Positions 1-8,820 of a stretch of 64,000 nt of DNA are shown one piece after another. The first letter of the stretch is position 1. Each line of letters begins with the position of its first letter. Where the stretch lies: positions 62,001 through 126,000 of the forward strand of contig NZ_SKCI01000004.1 of assembly GCF_005434965.1 (NCBI RefSeq), given 5' to 3'. A program made the translations under genes and the position numbers. Under the pieces are notes generated by a model. The model made no database searches, was not told the DNA's origin, and saw only the letters and a program-made list of their open reading frames with translations. The DNA is from Marimonas lutisalis. Its GTDB lineage: Bacteria; Pseudomonadota; Alphaproteobacteria; Rhodobacterales; Rhodobacteraceae.

Positions 1-2
1 TG

Positions 3-290
3 CTTGCCGCCGAGGCCGAGGGCCGCAGCGTCGAAACCATCGAAGGCATGGCCGAGGGCGACAAGCTCCACCCGCTGCAGGAAAAATTCATCGAACATGC
101 CGCGCTTCAATGCGGCATCTGCACGCCCGGCATCCTGGTCGCGGCCAAGAACCTGCTCGAGCGCAACCCCAACCCCTCCGAGGAAGAGGTGCGCTACTGG
201 CTGGCCGGCAATCTCTGCCGCTGCACCGGCTATGACAAGATTATCCGCGCGGTGATGGACACCGCCGCCGAAATGAGGGGGGCCGCCTGA
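3..290 (+). CDS. (2Fe-2S)-binding subunit of a molybdenum hydroxylase (5' end missing)
   Basis: The window opens inside this gene, so only the last 95 residues are visible. They contain the second iron-sulphur motif of the xanthine dehydrogenase small subunit: a CGIC block followed about 35 residues later by CRC in NLCRCTGY. In this family the subunit passes electrons from the molybdopterin site to FAD through two 2Fe-2S clusters. Its stop overlaps the start of the next gene by one base (TGATG), so the two are translationally coupled. The FAD subunit would be expected upstream, outside the window. The substrate cannot be told from this fragment. Confidence 0.9.
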   Translation, partial: LAAEAEGRSVETIEGMAEGDKLHPLQEKFIEHAALQCGICTPGILVAAKNLLERNPNPSEEEVRYWLAGNLCRCTGYDKIIRAVMDTAAEMRGAA

Positions 291-2533
291 TGCCGAAGGA
301 CGAATTCCAAGCCCGCGATTTCAAGATTGTCGGAACCCGGCCGCTGCGCCCCGACGGGATCGACAAGGTCACCGGCAAGGCGCGCTATGGCGCCGATGTC
401 ACCGCCCCCGGCATGCTCTGGGGCGCGGTGCTGCGCAGCCCGCACGCCCATGCCCGGATCGTCTCGATCGACACCTCGGCGGCCGAGGCAATGAAGGGGG
501 TCAAGGCCGTCATCACCCGCGCCGATTTCACCTATCAGCCCGATGATCCGGGCCTCGCCGATGTGCTCGACAACTGCATGGCCGGTGAAAAGGCGCGGTA
601 TGACGGCCATGCCGTCGCCGCCGTCGCCGCCACCTCGAAGAAAATCGCCCATGACGCGCTCGACGCGATCAAGGTCGAATACGAGGTGCTGGCCCATGTC
701 ACGGACGTGGACGAGGCGATGAAGCCCGACGCGCCGGTAATCGAAGCCGGGCGGCAACAGGAAAACGTGCCCGCGGGCCTGTCGGAAAACGTGACCTCCC
801 GCTCGAAATACGGCCATGGCGATCCCGAAGCCGGCTTTTCCCAGGCTGACCTGGTGATCGAACGCAGCTTCACCACCGCCGCCACCCACCAGGGCTATAT
901 CGAGCCGCATGCCTGCCTTGCCACGCTGGGCGCCGATGGCCAGGGCGATCTCTGGGTCTGCACCCAGGGGCATTACATGGTGCGCAACACCTGCGCCGGG
1001 CTTCTCGGTCTCGATGCCGGCATGCTGCGCGTCACCGCCTCGGAAATCGGCGGCGGCTTTGGCGGCAAAACCCATGTCTGGATCGAGCCCGTGGCGCTGA
1101 TGCTGTCGCGCAAGGCCGGCAAACCGGTCAAGCTGGTGATGAGCCGCGACGAGGTATTCCGCGCCACCGGGCCCACCGCGTCCTCGTCGATCGACGTCAA
1201 GATCGGCATGAAAAAGGATGGCACCATCACCGGCGCCACCGCGACCTACCGGCTGCAGGCCGGCGCCTATCCCGGTGCCATCGCCTTCCTGTCAGCGATG
1301 TGCGGTTTCGCGCCCTACGATCTGGAAAACGTCCGCACCGAGGGCTTTGAGGTGATGACCAACCGGCCCAAGGCCGCCGCCTATCGCGCCCCCGGCGCGC
1401 CGATGGCCGCCTACCCGGTCGAAAGCGTGATCGACGAGCTCTGCCAGAAGCTCGATCTCGACCCGCTGGAAACGCGCCTGAAAAATGCCGCCGACGAAGG
1501 TACCAAATCGGCCTATGGCCCCACCTACCCGGCGATCGGATTGAAGGCCACGCTGAAAGCGGCGCAAAGCCACCCGCACTGGACGGCGCCGTTGGGCGAA
1601 AACCAGGGCCGTGGCGTCGCCTGCGGCTTCTGGTTCAATTTCGGCGGCGATACCTGCGTGTCGCTGATGGTCAACCCCGATGGCACCGTGTCGCTCTCCG
1701 AAGGCAACCCCGATATCGGCGGCTCGCGCGCCTCGATGTCGATGATGGCGGCCGAGGAACTGGGCGTGCCGCTCGACCAGGTGCGCACCATCATCGCCGA
1801 CACCGCCAGCCTCGGCCAGAACGAGGTGACCGACGGCTCGCGCGTCACCTTCGCTGTGGGGCTTGCCACGATCAAGGCAGCGCGCCATGCGATCGAGATC
1901 ATGAAGGAACGCGCCGCGATGACCTGGGGCATCGACCCTGAGGCGGTCGACTGGCACGATGGCGCCGCCCACCCGGCCGGGCCCAACGCGGGCAAGTTTC
2001 CCCCGATGACCATCAAGGAGATCGCCGCCATCGCCTCGAACACCGGCGGGCCGATCGCCGGGCACCACGAGGTCAACGCCGAAGGCGCGGGCGTCAGTTT
2101 CGCCACCCACATGGTCGATACCGAGGTCGATCCCGAAACGGGCGCGGTCAAGGTGCTGCGCTACACCGTGTTCCAGGACGCGGGCAAGGCTGTGCATCCC
2201 GACTATGTCGAGGGCCAGTTCCAGGGCGGCGCGGCCCAGGGCATCGGCTGGGCCATCAACGAGGAATACATCTACGGCGAAGACGGCCGGCTGCAGAACC
2301 CGGGCTTCCTCGATTACCGTGTTCCCGTGGCCTCAGACCTGCCGATGATCGAACCGGTGATCCTGGAAATTCCCAACCCCGGCCACCCCTACGGCGTGCG
2401 CGGCGTTGGCGAAACCTCGATCGTGCCGCCGCTCGCGGCCATCGCCAACGCCGTCTCCCGCGCGGCCGGTGTGCGCCTCACCTCCCTGCCGATGTCCCCG
2501 CCCAGGGTTCTGGCCGCGCTGAAGGGGCAGTAG
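290..2533 (+). CDS. Xanthine dehydrogenase family molybdopterin-binding subunit
   Basis: Large catalytic subunit (747 aa) of a molybdenum hydroxylase. The N-terminal part is the hammerhead domain (DKVTGKARYGADV, SPHAHARI). The cofactor-binding part carries GGGFGGK near residue 260 and AYRAPGAP near 365. The C-terminus has GVRGVGETS, whose Glu is the family's catalytic base. ATG overlaps the preceding stop, and the following MoaD-like gene overlaps its stop, making a three-gene unit in the window. The family hydroxylates purines, aldehydes, aromatic CoA esters or heterocycles; the residues seen here do not tell me which, and CO dehydrogenase is less likely because I see no CSFR active-site loop. 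Confidence 0.92.
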   Translation: MPKDEFQARDFKIVGTRPLRPDGIDKVTGKARYGADVTAPGMLWGAVLRSPHAHARIVSIDTSAAEAMKGVKAVITRADFTYQPDDPGLADVLDNCMAGEKARYDGHAVAAVAATSKKIAHDALDAIKVEYEVLAHVTDVDEAMKPDAPVIEAGRQQENVPAGLSENVTSRSKYGHGDPEAGFSQADLVIERSFTTAATHQGYIEPHACLATLGADGQGDLWVCTQGHYMVRNTCAGLLGLDAGMLRVTASEIGGGFGGKTHVWIEPVALMLSRKAGKPVKLVMSRDEVFRATGPTASSSIDVKIGMKKDGTITGATATYRLQAGAYPGAIAFLSAMCGFAPYDLENVRTEGFEVMTNRPKAAAYRAPGAPMAAYPVESVIDELCQKLDLDPLETRLKNAADEGTKSAYGPTYPAIGLKATLKAAQSHPHWTAPLGENQGRGVACGFWFNFGGDTCVSLMVNPDGTVSLSEGNPDIGGSRASMSMMAAEELGVPLDQVRTIIADTASLGQNEVTDGSRVTFAVGLATIKAARHAIEIMKERAAMTWGIDPEAVDWHDGAAHPAGPNAGKFPPMTIKEIAAIASNTGGPIAGHHEVNAEGAGVSFATHMVDTEVDPETGAVKVLRYTVFQDAGKAVHPDYVEGQFQGGAAQGIGWAINEEYIYGEDGRLQNPGFLDYRVPVASDLPMIEPVILEIPNPGHPYGVRGVGETSIVPPLAAIANAVSRAAGVRLTSLPMSPPRVLAALKGQ

Positions 2534-2778
2534 TGGTCGCCGTCCGCCTCTGGGGCTCGCTGGCCGAGCTGGCGGACGGCCAGCAAACCGTCGAGATCGA
2601 GGCCGCCAACCTGCGGCAGCTTCTCGACGGGCTGGCGCGCGACTATCCCGCGCTGAAACCCCAGCTCGAGCGCGGCGTCTCGGTCTCGATCGACGGCAAG
2701 ATCTACAACGATACCTGGGCCACGCCGATCGAAAAGAACAGCGAGGTCGTCCTGCTCAACCGTCTCGTGGGCGGCTGA
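2533..2778 (+). CDS. MoaD/ThiS family small sulphur-carrier-like protein
   Basis: An 81-residue protein starting with GTG that overlaps the stop of the hydroxylase gene by one base (TAGTG). It begins VRLWGSLAELADGQQTVEIE, the usual beta-grasp start of MoaD, and ends LLNRLVGG, with the terminal Gly-Gly that MoaD/ThiS proteins use for adenylation and thiocarboxylation. MoaD supplies sulphur for molybdopterin, so a copy in a molybdenum hydroxylase operon makes sense for cofactor supply. Whether it is the only MoaD of the genome or a dedicated paralogue cannot be told here. Confidence 0.85.
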   Translation: MVAVRLWGSLAELADGQQTVEIEAANLRQLLDGLARDYPALKPQLERGVSVSIDGKIYNDTWATPIEKNSEVVLLNRLVGG

Positions 2779-2784
2779 CCTCGC

Positions 2785-2866
2785 TATTTCATCTTGCCGG
2801 AAATATCCCGGGGGGCGGTCACAAAACCCCCGGGTTTTGTGACTGGGGGGGCAGCGCCTCTCGAAC
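2785..2866. repeat. Intergenic GC-hairpin/AAATA repeat, copy 1 (interrupted)
   Basis: Between two convergent genes lies TTCATCTTGCCGGAAATA, a run of C and G, then GGGGGGCAGCGCC. Read in the opposite direction, the same parts occur in the same order at 45812-45866. In this copy the two halves are separated by an extra perfect inverted repeat (2818-2843). No gene is present in the stretch. Confidence 0.7.
2818..2843. repeat. 12-bp perfect inverted repeat inside repeat copy 1
   Basis: Arms GTCACAAAACCC and GGGTTTTGTGAC are perfectly complementary with only CC between them. It lies between the stops of the MoaD-like gene and the creatininase-like gene, where it could block transcription from both sides, but there is no T-run on either strand as in a standard intrinsic terminator. 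Confidence 0.7.
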
Positions 2867-2871
2867 CCGGG

Positions 2872-3588
2872 TCAGCGGGTTCGATACGCCCGAATTTGCT
2901 CGACCGTGCGGGTAATGAACATCCGCACCCCTTCGCGCCCCATCTCTTCGGTGGCATCCCCCGGCGCGCGCACCGCTCCCGGCTCCACCGCCAGCATCAG
3001 CGCCGTGTCGGCCAGCCCGGCATGGGTGCCCGCGTTCGCAAAGCCCTGCTCCTCCAACCACGCCGCAAACACCGCGTGTGAGCCGTAATAGGCATCGGCA
3101 AACAGCACCCCGCCGCCCCATTCCTGGTTCAGCCGCTCGGCGACCACGGCCATCGGCTGCTGGTTCCAGCCGCTGTCGCCCAGCAGAACGATGGTCTCGA
3201 ACCCCGCCAGGCGCAGGCTGCGCGCGGCCCATTCCACGTTGGCGGCAAACAGCTCCGGCGGCACCGTCATGGACCCCGCGAACGGCATATGGCCCGACGG
3301 CGGATCAATCCCGCCTTCGGGCACATGCGCGATCACCGGCGCGACGATGGCATCGCCCAGCGCCTCGGCGATCAGCCCGCTCAGCGCCCGCACCCGGATG
3401 TTGTGCTTGCCCAGCACCATCGCCGTGCCGTTCTGCTCGGTCCCGCCGGTGGGGATAATCACCGTGCGCGCACCCTCCGCGATGGCCGTAGCCACCTCGG
3501 GACTGGTCATGTTCTCAAGGAAAACCTCGGCCCGCAGCGGGGCCGCAACGGCCAGGGCCAGAACAGCCCCGGCCAGGATGCGCGTCAC
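2872..3588 (-). CDS. Exported creatininase-family protein
   Basis: A 238-residue product with an N-terminal signal peptide (TRILAGAVLALAVAAPLRA, cut before EVF). I chose the GTG at 3588 because it lies three bases after the leuB stop and begins the hydrophobic signal; the frame stays open further upstream but only antisense to or inside leuB. The creatininase/amidohydrolase fold is recognisable from PTGGTEQNG, LGKHN, PEGGI and the LLGDSGWNQ loop. In classical creatininases the first motif is EQHG and a metal-binding Asp follows; here the His is Asn and the Asp position reads His, so metal binding must differ. Likely co-transcribed with leuB, but function unknown. Confidence 0.75.
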   Translation of the reverse strand: MTRILAGAVLALAVAAPLRAEVFLENMTSPEVATAIAEGARTVIIPTGGTEQNGTAMVLGKHNIRVRALSGLIAEALGDAIVAPVIAHVPEGGIDPPSGHMPFAGSMTVPPELFAANVEWAARSLRLAGFETIVLLGDSGWNQQPMAVVAERLNQEWGGGVLFADAYYGSHAVFAAWLEEQGFANAGTHAGLADTALMLAVEPGAVRAPGDATEEMGREGVRMFITRTVEQIRAYRTR

Positions 3589-3590
3589 GC

Positions 3591-4694
3591 TCAGAGCGAC
3601 GCCTCGAGCTTGGCCACGATCGCGTCGCCCATCTCGCCGGTCGAGACCGGCTGCACGCCTTCCTCGCCCAGCAGGTCCGCCGTGCGCAGACCGTCGGCCA
3701 GAACCGCGTTCACCGCCTCTTCCAGGCGCGTCGCCTCCTCGCCCGCATCGAACGAATAGCGCAGCGCCATGGCAAAGCTCAGGATGCAGGCGATCGGGTT
3801 CGCCTTGCCCTGGCCCGCGATATCCGGCGCCGAACCGTGCACCGGCTCGTAAAGCGCCTTCGGCCGGCCGTTGGGCATCGGCGCGCCCAGGCTGGCCGAG
3901 GGCAACATGCCCAGGCTGCCGGTCAGCATCGCCGCCAGGTCCGACAGCAGATCGCCAAACAGGTTGTCGGTCACGATCACGTCGAACTGCTTGGGCCAGC
4001 GCGTCAGCTGCATCGCGCCCGCGTCGGCATACATGTGGCTCAGCTCGACCTCGGGGTAATCCTCGCCCACCTTGGTCACCACTTCGCGCCACAGGATGCC
4101 GGATTCCATCACGTTGGCCTTTTCCATCGAGCAGAGCTTCTTGTCGCGCTTCATCGCCAGTTCGAAGGCCGAACGCGCCACCCGGTCGATCTCGCTCTCG
4201 GTATAGCGCTGGGTGTTGATACCCACCCGCTCATTGCCTTCCTCGAAGATGCCGCGCGGCTCACCGAAATAAACGCCGCTGGTCAGCTCCCGCACGATCA
4301 TGATGTCGAGGCCTGCCACCACGTCGCGCTTCAGCGACGAAAAATCGGCCAGCGCGTCGAAACACTGCGCCGGGCGCAGGTTGGCATAAAGGTCCATCTC
4401 CTTGCGCAGGCGCAAAAGGCCGCGCTCGGGCTTCACGCTGAAATCCAGGTTGTCGTATTTCGGCCCACCCACGGCGCCCAGCAGAACCGCATCCACCTCC
4501 TGCGCCTTTTCCATCGTGTCGTCATGCAGCGGCGTGCCGTGCTTGTCATAGGCCGCGCCACCGACAAGGTCCTCGCTCACGTCGAATTTCAATCCGCGTT
4601 TCGCGCCGTACCAGTCGATGATCTTGGCCACCTCGGCCATGACTTCCGGGCCAATGCCGTCACCCGGCAGGATAAGAAGCGAGGGGTTGCTCAT
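3591..4694 (-). CDS. leuB: 3-Isopropylmalate dehydrogenase
   Basis: 367 residues, the normal length. The enzyme oxidises and decarboxylates 3-isopropylmalate with NAD+ in the cytoplasmic leucine pathway. Visible motifs: [10 protein letters not shown] at the N-terminus, the substrate-binding arginines in [15 protein letters not shown] and [12 protein letters not shown], the catalytic Lys in EKANVME, and the metal-binding aspartates in YADAGAMQ and [11 protein letters not shown]. The start [13 protein letters not shown] fits the family; the long open frame upstream does not look like LeuB. It lies downstream of a LysR gene on the same strand, and leuC-leuD are 4 kb away. Confidence 0.97.
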   Translation of the reverse strand: MSNPSLLILPGDGIGPEVMAEVAKIIDWYGAKRGLKFDVSEDLVGGAAYDKHGTPLHDDTMEKAQEVDAVLLGAVGGPKYDNLDFSVKPERGLLRLRKEMDLYANLRPAQCFDALADFSSLKRDVVAGLDIMIVRELTSGVYFGEPRGIFEEGNERVGINTQRYTESEIDRVARSAFELAMKRDKKLCSMEKANVMESGILWREVVTKVGEDYPEVELSHMYADAGAMQLTRWPKQFDVIVTDNLFGDLLSDLAAMLTGSLGMLPSASLGAPMPNGRPKALYEPVHGSAPDIAGQGKANPIACILSFAMALRYSFDAGEEATRLEEAVNAVLADGLRTADLLGEEGVQPVSTGEMGDAIVAKLEASL

Positions 4695-4753
4695 GGGGTG
4701 TCCCTTGTCCTTGGAAAACGTTGTCACCCGCCTATCGGGAAGCTGCCCGAGGG

Positions 4754-5650
4754 TCAAGAAACCACAGCGCCCAACCCCTCGGCCAGGATGTCCCAGACAC
4801 GCTTTATGCGCGGCGTATGGCGCATACCCTGATGCGCGGCCAGCCATACCGGCAGCGGCGGGATGGGAAAACCCAGGTCGATCTCCACCACCTGCGGGTC
4901 GTGCGCCGCGACCGCGCGCTGCCCAAAGCCGATACCGCATCCCGCCCGCACCAGCTCCCAGTAAACCGTCTGCATGTCGCACCGCGTCGCGAACCAGTCG
5001 CGCGTCGCCTCGAACCCGGCCTCGCGCATGCCCCGCAGGATCAACTCGCTGCGGTCATAGCCCACCAGCTCATGCTCGAAGAGTTCACCTGCACTGCGTG
5101 GCGTTCCGCGCCGGTCCAGGTAGCTGCGCGCGGCAAACGCCCCCATCTCCATGTCACCCAGATGCCGCGCCACCACGTCCAGTTGCTCGGGCCGGTACAT
5201 CCGCACGGCGATATCGGCCTCGCGATAAAGCAGGTTCTCCGTCGCATCGCTAGGCGCCAGTTCCACCTGCACCTCGGGCAGGTCTCGGCGCAGCCGCGCG
5301 ATGATCGCCGGCAGGTGATACTGCGCCATCATTTCCGAAGTGGTGATCCGCACCGTGCCCGACAATTCGCTGTCATGGCCCGCCGCATAAAGCGCGATAT
5401 CGCGCACCGCGTCCCGCATCCGCCGCGCCGGTCCAACCAGCGCCTGCCCTTCCTCGGTCAGGTCCAGCCCCCTGGGCTGACGCTGGAACAGCTGTAGGCC
5501 CAACTGGTCCTCGATGGCGCGCACCTGCCGGCCCAGCGTCGGCTGGCTCGCCTCCAGCGCCCGCGCCGCCCCGCTCAGCGACCCCACCTCGGCCACAGCG
5601 AGGAACGCCTGGACCAGTGACCAATCCAGTTCTGTGATCGTCTTTGCCAT
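4754..5650 (-). CDS. LysR-family transcriptional regulator
   Basis: 298 residues. The N-terminal winged helix-turn-helix is clear (residues about 8-68: [29 protein letters not shown], then [15 protein letters not shown]), followed by a periplasmic-binding-protein-like effector domain. It is divergent from the epimerase-like gene at 5745 with 94 bases between, the usual LysR-target arrangement, so that gene is its most likely target. leuB lies 59 bases downstream on the same strand, so a role in leucine biosynthesis cannot be excluded. The inducer is unknown. Confidence 0.93.
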   Translation of the reverse strand: MAKTITELDWSLVQAFLAVAEVGSLSGAARALEASQPTLGRQVRAIEDQLGLQLFQRQPRGLDLTEEGQALVGPARRMRDAVRDIALYAAGHDSELSGTVRITTSEMMAQYHLPAIIARLRRDLPEVQVELAPSDATENLLYREADIAVRMYRPEQLDVVARHLGDMEMGAFAARSYLDRRGTPRSAGELFEHELVGYDRSELILRGMREAGFEATRDWFATRCDMQTVYWELVRAGCGIGFGQRAVAAHDPQVVEIDLGFPIPPLPVWLAAHQGMRHTPRIKRVWDILAEGLGAVVS

Positions 5651-5662
5651 TCATTTATGAAT
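5649..5662. promoter_or_regulatory. Palindrome at the LysR start, possible autoregulatory operator
   Basis: ATTCAT-TT-ATGAAT is an inverted repeat with a two-base centre. It overlaps the LysR initiation codon in the 94-base divergent region. LysR proteins usually bind T-N11-A sites between divergent genes; an operator here would block the regulator's own transcription or initiation. Assignment is by position only. Confidence 0.35.
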
Positions 5663-5744
5663 ACACGACCATCACTTTTCGGCAATTCCAAAATTCTGGT
5701 GAATAGCACACTCTGGCGTCAGTTCATCTTTCAGGAGACACGCC

Positions 5745-6647
5745 ATGACACAGACAGCCCTCATTCTCGGCGGCTCGGGCCGTTTCGGCCGCCACATGAC
5801 CCGGGCCTTCAACGATGCCGGCTGGATCACCCGCCAGTTCGATCGCAAGACCGACAGCCTGATGCAGGCGGGACAAGGCGCCGATGTGATCGTCGCGGGC
5901 TGGAACCCGCCCTATCACCACTGGGCCGATCAGGTGCCGCAACTGCATGCCCAGGTGCGCGCCGCCGCGCTGGCGCATGGCGCCACCGTCATCCTGCCCG
6001 GCAATGTCTATGTGTTCGGCGCCGACACGCCCGCGCCCTGGGGGGCGGACACGCCACACCGCGCCGCCAACCCGCTGGGCCGGATCCGGCGCGAGATGGA
6101 AGAGGCCTACCGCCGCGACGGCGTGCGCACCATCCTTCTGCGCGCGGGCGATTTCATCGACACCGCGCAATCGGGCAACTGGCTTGACCGGATGATGTTG
6201 CCCAGCGTGCCCCGGGGCGCGCTCACCTATCCCGGACGCGCCGACATTCCCCATGCCTGGGCCTTCCTGCCGGATCTCGCCCGCGCGGCGGTGATGCTCG
6301 CCAATCAGCGCGACCGGCTGGACCGCTTCGCCGATATCCCCTTCCCCGGCTACACCCTGACTGGCCAGCAGATGGCGCAGGTGCTCGGCCTCATCAACGG
6401 GCGGGCCATCCGGGTAAAGCCGATGCGCTGGTGGCCGCTGCGCCTCGCGCAGCCCTTGGTGCCGTTCGTCAAGCATCTCTTCGAAATGCGCTACCTCTGG
6501 GACACGCCGCACGGCCTCGCTTCCGGCACCTTCGACCGGCTGTTGCCGGGCTTTACTCAAACGCCGGTGAAACAGGCCCTGTCACAGGCGCAGGTCAACC
6601 CAGACCAGCCGGTGGCGGCTGGCCCGGGCCGCAAGGTCGCTGCCTGA
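5745..6647 (+). CDS. NAD(P)-binding epimerase/dehydratase-like protein
   Basis: 300 residues with an N-terminal Rossmann motif GGSGRFGRH (residues 9-17), as in extended short-chain dehydrogenases and NAD-dependent epimerases. The usual YxxxK pair is not obvious, so it may be a binding or reductase-like member rather than a standard epimerase. A good Shine-Dalgarno (AGGAGA) sits 7 bases before the ATG. It is transcribed divergently from the LysR regulator. The last 66 bases overlap the 3' end of the convergent gene at 6582-7643. Confidence 0.75.
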   Translation: MTQTALILGGSGRFGRHMTRAFNDAGWITRQFDRKTDSLMQAGQGADVIVAGWNPPYHHWADQVPQLHAQVRAAALAHGATVILPGNVYVFGADTPAPWGADTPHRAANPLGRIRREMEEAYRRDGVRTILLRAGDFIDTAQSGNWLDRMMLPSVPRGALTYPGRADIPHAWAFLPDLARAAVMLANQRDRLDRFADIPFPGYTLTGQQMAQVLGLINGRAIRVKPMRWWPLRLAQPLVPFVKHLFEMRYLWDTPHGLASGTFDRLLPGFTQTPVKQALSQAQVNPDQPVAAGPGRKVAA

Positions 6648-7643
6648 CTGATCCGGGGCGGGCCAGAACACGCCCGCCCCCGTTACCGTCAGATCGGCCG
6701 AGGGCAGCACGTAATCCACCCGCAGGTTGCCCGGCGCCCCATCGGGCCAGTCCACCGTATCGAGCGCCGGATCGCCCCTGTGGTCTGCATCCGCCGCCGC
6801 CCTTGCCCCCTCGCTCATGGGCTTGGGATCCTGCAACCGGTCATCGGCCAGCAACCCTGTGATCGCGGTCTTGATCCCCTCGCCATCCACCGGGTCCAGG
6901 TTGGCATCCCCGATCACCGCCAGCGGCGGCTCCGGCACTTCGCCCAGATGCCCGTCCAGCAGCTTGCGCCACAGCACGATCTCATCATGATTGCGCTTGC
7001 CGTTGCGGTCCTCGGGCCCGTCGAACACCGGCGGCGTGGCGTGAAACGCCAGCAGGGTCAGCCACTGCTCGCCCACCTGCACCGGCACCACCCAATGCGC
7101 CACGCTCGACAATCGCTGGACTGCAAGCGCCTCGGCCGACGGAAACGGCGCGCCGTCACGCTCGGGCAGCGTGGCCCAAGCCTGCTCGGCCCAGATCAGC
7201 CCGCTCAGGTCGCGGACGTCACCAATCGGATAGCGCGACAGCACCGCCATGCCGCCTTCGCCGGCATACCGCCCAAACCCCTGCGCATCGCCCGCGCCGC
7301 CGCGCCGCCCGTCGCCATCTAGGTCAAGGCCCGTCGCCATGCCGCTGTTGGGCCGCGCCGTGAACCGGTGCGCAAACCCGTGCCCAGCCGCCTCCAGCCG
7401 CGCGTTCAGCGCCGCCAGCGTGCGCTCCTCGTGGTCGAAATCCACGCCGGTCAGAATCAGGATATCCGGCGCCACCCGGGCGATGACGGCGGCCACCGCC
7501 TCGGCCTGCGGATCACCTTTCAGGATATCGCGCAGCAGCAGGCCCGGCCCCTTGCGGGACAGTTCGGCATTGAAGGTAGCCAGTCGGATGGTTTCGGCGC
7601 AGACGACATGGGTCAGCGCCAGCGCGAAGAACGCGGCGATCAG
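6582..7643 (-). CDS. Secreted endonuclease/exonuclease/phosphatase-family protein
   Basis: About 353 residues of an EEP-fold protein: IRLATFNAEL at the N-terminus, HDEIVLWR and GDANLDPVDGEG in the middle, and SRHRLVWVDLRL at the end, the order of metal- and phosphate-binding motifs in this superfamily. LDLDGDGRRGG may be a Ca-binding insert. A hydrophobic leader (LIAAFFALALTHVVCA) suggests export. No ATG, GTG or TTG precedes the leader in a sensible place; the best start is CTG at 7643, overlapping the stop of the upstream gene as CTGA. Substrate (nucleic acid, phospholipid or phosphoester) unknown. Confidence 0.75.
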   Translation of the reverse strand: MIAAFFALALTHVVCAETIRLATFNAELSRKGPGLLLRDILKGDPQAEAVAAVIARVAPDILILTGVDFDHEERTLAALNARLEAAGHGFAHRFTARPNSGMATGLDLDGDGRRGGAGDAQGFGRYAGEGGMAVLSRYPIGDVRDLSGLIWAEQAWATLPERDGAPFPSAEALAVQRLSSVAHWVVPVQVGEQWLTLLAFHATPPVFDGPEDRNGKRNHDEIVLWRKLLDGHLGEVPEPPLAVIGDANLDPVDGEGIKTAITGLLADDRLQDPKPMSEGARAAADADHRGDPALDTVDWPDGAPGNLRVDYVLPSADLTVTGAGVFWPAPDQSGSDLAARASRHRLVWVDLRL

Positions 7644-8503
7644 GCCGTTTGCAGCTGTTTTTCCTCGGCGTCGATTTCGCCCTCGGCGCGGGCCTTGGCA
7701 TAGGCGCGGGCGCGCTTTTCCTCGATCAGGTCGGCCACCCGGCTCATCGCGATGCCGCGCATGATCATGCTTGCCGGAAGAAATGCCCATGCACTCATCG
7801 TCCAGATCAGGGTCTGCGGATTCTCCATCGTAATCGGATCGATCAGGTCCGCGGCGGCCTTCACAACCGCCGGGATCAAGAATGGCAGCAAAATCCCTAA
7901 CACAATGTTAAGGCCCGCATCGCGCTTGAGCCGTTGCAGCACGTCGCCGCCGCCCGTCGGGTCGAAAAGCGGCAGGTTGACCCAGACGTTAAACGCCCTG
8001 CGCCGTGTGGGCCAGCCCAGCAGGCGCACCATGGTCACGAACACGAAGAGCATCAGCAGCGACAGCATATAGGAAATCCCCGCCGCCGTGCGCACCGACG
8101 AGATCAGTTCGGGCGCGGCATCCGCGGGCATCATCAGCACCACCAGCCGCACCGGCGAATAGGGAAAATCGATCGCGCTGCCCAGATGCGTGCCGATCCT
8201 CGTGAACAGAAGGCCGACGTCGCTGGGCGCCTGCTTGCTGGCGCAGATCACCGACAGGAACACCACCGTCACGAACAGCGCGGCAAAGCGCAGCCGGTTG
8301 AACGGCGGCGCAAAGCGGAACTCGATCATGCTGGGATATTCGCTGAAATATTCGACAAAGGTCATCAGGAAGGCGAGGATCGCCACCAACACCACGATCT
8401 GCGTCGTGTCCGACGTCACGTCGCTCAGCATAAGCGACGGGGTTGCAATCAGCAACGCCATCAGTGCCGCGCGCACGAACGCACTTGTCAGTCGGGATAC
8501 CAC
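7640..8503 (-). CDS. Multi-pass membrane protein of unknown function
   Basis: 287 residues from the GTG at 8503, chosen because GAAGGGA lies about 10 bases upstream; the longer open frame lacks a good ribosome site. Several hydrophobic stretches (AALMALLIATPSLML, IVVLVAILAFLMTFV, FAALFVTVVFLSVICA, SYMLSLLMLFVFVTMV, LNIVLGILLPFLIPAVV, WAFLPASMIM) suggest six or so helices, with a charged C-terminus (EEKRARAYAKARAEGEIDAEEK). I do not recognise a functional family. It is coupled to the EEP-fold gene by a 4-base overlap, so the two probably work together. Confidence 0.7.
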   Translation of the reverse strand: MVSRLTSAFVRAALMALLIATPSLMLSDVTSDTTQIVVLVAILAFLMTFVEYFSEYPSMIEFRFAPPFNRLRFAALFVTVVFLSVICASKQAPSDVGLLFTRIGTHLGSAIDFPYSPVRLVVLMMPADAAPELISSVRTAAGISYMLSLLMLFVFVTMVRLLGWPTRRRAFNVWVNLPLFDPTGGGDVLQRLKRDAGLNIVLGILLPFLIPAVVKAAADLIDPITMENPQTLIWTMSAWAFLPASMIMRGIAMSRVADLIEEKRARAYAKARAEGEIDAEEKQLQTA

Positions 8504-8781
8504 TGCCCCATTCCCTTCAAACTGGCCGAGTCCGGTACGATGCCGGCCCCTTGTTCCAACTTGACCCCGCGGTTTCCCGCGGTTTGCCTCAATCTTGCCC
8601 AATTTTTGCCTTCTTTCGCATTGTGGCTCAAGTCATGGTTAACAAGACTTCAGTTTTCGGGCGATTTGAGGGAGCGAGTGGTGCGCGATTGCATCATTTT
8701 TGGTGCAAAAAAATGACGGAGTAGAAGGCCCTACTAGATGTTGTGGAAGCAGGTCCGGCAAGTGCTACTTTCACGCGGAAA

Positions 8782-8799
8782 TGACGCCATTTGGCGTCA
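8782..8799. repeat. 18-base palindrome TGACGCCA-TT-TGGCGTCA
   Basis: Eight-base arms, perfectly complementary, with two bases between. It has no T-run, so it is more like a dimeric-repressor operator than a terminator. It lies upstream of the minus-strand gene pair 7640-8503/6582-7643 and downstream of leuD. Confidence 0.5.
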
Positions 8800-8820
8800 G
8801 TATCGTCAATCAGACAGAAA

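Noticed and set aside
2818-2843. Intrinsic terminator for both convergent operons
   Set aside because: The palindrome is perfect, but neither strand has a T-run after it; kept as a repeat only.
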